In this document: positions 44,892-45,936 of the stretch, piece by piece
How the letters are laid out: the number at the start of each line of letters is the position of its first letter
Numbering within the stretch: the first letter of the stretch is position 1
Assembly (NCBI GenBank): GCA_038231955.1
Contig: JBBSIS010000002.1
Location: 1-45,936, forward strand
Source: CADCTB01 sp038231955
GTDB lineage: Bacteria; Actinomycetota; Acidimicrobiia; Acidimicrobiales; AC-14
Reading direction: 5' to 3'
DNA: 45,936 bases
Program-made: the position numbers and the translations under genes
Notes under the pieces: model-generated
The model's database searches: none
Seen by the model: the letters and a program-made list of their open reading frames with translations, nothing else
Told to the model about the DNA's origin: nothing

Positions 44892-45920
44892 CTACGGCAG
44901 CCAGTGGTGGGCGCGATACCAGTCGACGTTGGCGGCCACCGCCGCGGGGAAGTCGGTGTGGCGGAACCGGAACCCGGTCGACGCCAGGGCCTCGGTGGAG
45001 AGCCGATTGTTGCGATTGGTCTTACCCATGAGCCGAAGACGGTCGGGCGTGAAGAGGATGGCCGGCACCATGGCCTGGGCCTGCAGGTGCTCCCACACCG
45101 CCCGACGCCTCTTCTCGTCGAGCCCCTCGCCACCGATCTCCACCTCCATCCCGAAGCAATCGGCCAGGACGCGCCCAACCTCATGGCTCGACGGGTAGAT
45201 GCCGTCGACCACGTTGAAGGCCCGGCCGGCGGCGGTGCCCGACATGCCCAAGTGCAGCGTCGCCGCCACCAGGTCGTCGACGTGGACCAGCCGCTGCTCC
45301 ATGGGATCGGCGGAGAGCGCCAGCCGGGGCAGGCCGGCGGCCCGCTCGATCGCGGTGTCCAGAATGGCGCTGGCCAGCAGCTTGGTGGCGCCGGGCCCGT
45401 ACACCGTCACCGGGCGGAGCACGACCACCGGCGCACCCTTGGCCGCCCGGTCCCACACCGCCTGCTCGGCGCCCCACTTGGCCTTCCCGTAACCCCGGCT
45501 CGGGCTGGGCTCGACGTCCTCCGTCACCGGCGAGGGGAGCTGCCTCTCCTCGCCGTAGACCGACGTCGAGCTCATGTGCACGAACCGCTCGAACGACGCG
45601 GCGTCGGTGGCGGCGTCGAGCAGTCGACGGGTGGCGTCGACGTTGTTGCGCTCCATCTCCTCCTGGGACGACTTGGAGCTCGATGCTCCGGCCAGATGGA
45701 AGACGTGGGTGACGCCTGCGCACAATGCGGCCAACTCCGGCGGGTCGTCGCCGGCCAGATCGGCGGGCCGGTAGTCGACCGAGTCGTCGAGGTGACCGGG
45801 GCGGGGCCGGCGTCCCGTCGCCCGGACGCGCCATCCTTCGGCGACGAGGACCGGCACCAGCCGGGCGGCGATGAAGCCGGTGGCGCCGGTCACCAGTGCA
45901 AGAGGCTGCGGGCTGGTCAT
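44892..45920 (-). CDS. NAD(P)-dependent epimerase/dehydratase family protein
   Basis: The 342-aa extended short-chain dehydrogenase has a Rossmann motif ALVTGATGFIAARLVPVL, THVFHLAGASS, a catalytic Ser-Tyr-Lys set (MSSTSVYGEE, RGYGKAKWGAE) and VVLRPVTVYGPG. It could be a sugar-nucleotide epimerase or a 3-beta-HSD-like reductase; the substrate is not evident. It converges with the MBL gene across 25 bp, with no hairpin between them. Confidence 0.88.
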   Translation of the reverse strand: MTSPQPLALVTGATGFIAARLVPVLVAEGWRVRATGRRPRPGHLDDSVDYRPADLAGDDPPELAALCAGVTHVFHLAGASSSKSSQEEMERNNVDATRRLLDAATDAASFERFVHMSSTSVYGEERQLPSPVTEDVEPSPSRGYGKAKWGAEQAVWDRAAKGAPVVVLRPVTVYGPGATKLLASAILDTAIERAAGLPRLALSADPMEQRLVHVDDLVAATLHLGMSGTAAGRAFNVVDGIYPSSHEVGRVLADCFGMEVEIGGEGLDEKRRRAVWEHLQAQAMVPAILFTPDRLRLMGKTNRNNRLSTEALASTGFRFRHTDFPAAVAANVDWYRAHHWLP

Positions 45921-45936
45921 GGTCGTAGACTGCCAG

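Overview
The window is a high-GC chromosomal segment of an actinobacterium. The gene order around pdtaR-like RR, polA, rpsA, coaE, uvrB, an MBL hydrolase and uvrA resembles the conserved actinobacterial block known from Mycobacterium. The ANTAR response regulator, DtxR-family regulator, monoderm Tad (Flp) pilus locus and frequent leaderless-type promoters (TANNNT a few bases before the start codon) also fit Actinobacteria. An uncultured or little-studied lineage such as Acidimicrobiia is my guess; it is not proven by the sequence.

Layout. 1-70: start of an IS630-like transposase running off the left edge. 119-2505: a two-gene exopolysaccharide unit (polyprenyl-phosphate sugar transferase plus family 2 glycosyltransferase). 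2590-3158: MazEF-type module TA1. 3308-7983: a zone with an amidase, a two-component pair whose response regulator carries a frameshift and an unusual output domain, a hypothetical protein, and a membrane protein interrupted by an in-frame amber codon. The amidase and the membrane protein share a homologous 5' leader. 7992-10856: uvrA. 10914-11518: module TA2. 11479-14653: two polytopic glycosyltransferase-like proteins. 14663-16684: uvrB. 16808-17767: a winged-helix/DUF559 nuclease-like gene bracketed by two related long palindromes. 17840-18404: TA3. 18437-21398: coaE, a conserved hypothetical gene with an apparent ATC start, a RelE/YefM-type module, a Dabb protein and an alpha/beta hydrolase.

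21499-32189 is a complete-looking Tad/Flp pilus island. TadG-like and TadE-like genes run leftward. cpaB-tadZ-tadA-tadB-tadC, a GAF histidine kinase, its NarL-type regulator and two tandem flp genes run rightward. The two flp copies, their leaders and their terminators are duplicated together. The prepilin peptidase is not in the window. 32267-33667 is a polytopic membrane protein. Then come rpsA, module TA4, polA, a DtxR-family regulator, hipBA, the ANTAR regulator, two small proteins, malQ, a glyoxalase-II-like hydrolase and a sugar-nucleotide epimerase-like protein.

The most unusual signals are these: six toxin-antitoxin modules lodged at junctions between core genes; the nuclease gene flanked by covarying hairpins; two genes (polA and the gene at 19079) whose leaderless promoter places an ATC where the start codon should be; a shared regulatory leader on two separate genes; and a receiver domain joined to a non-HTH output domain. 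No stretch longer than 300 bp lacks a gene.
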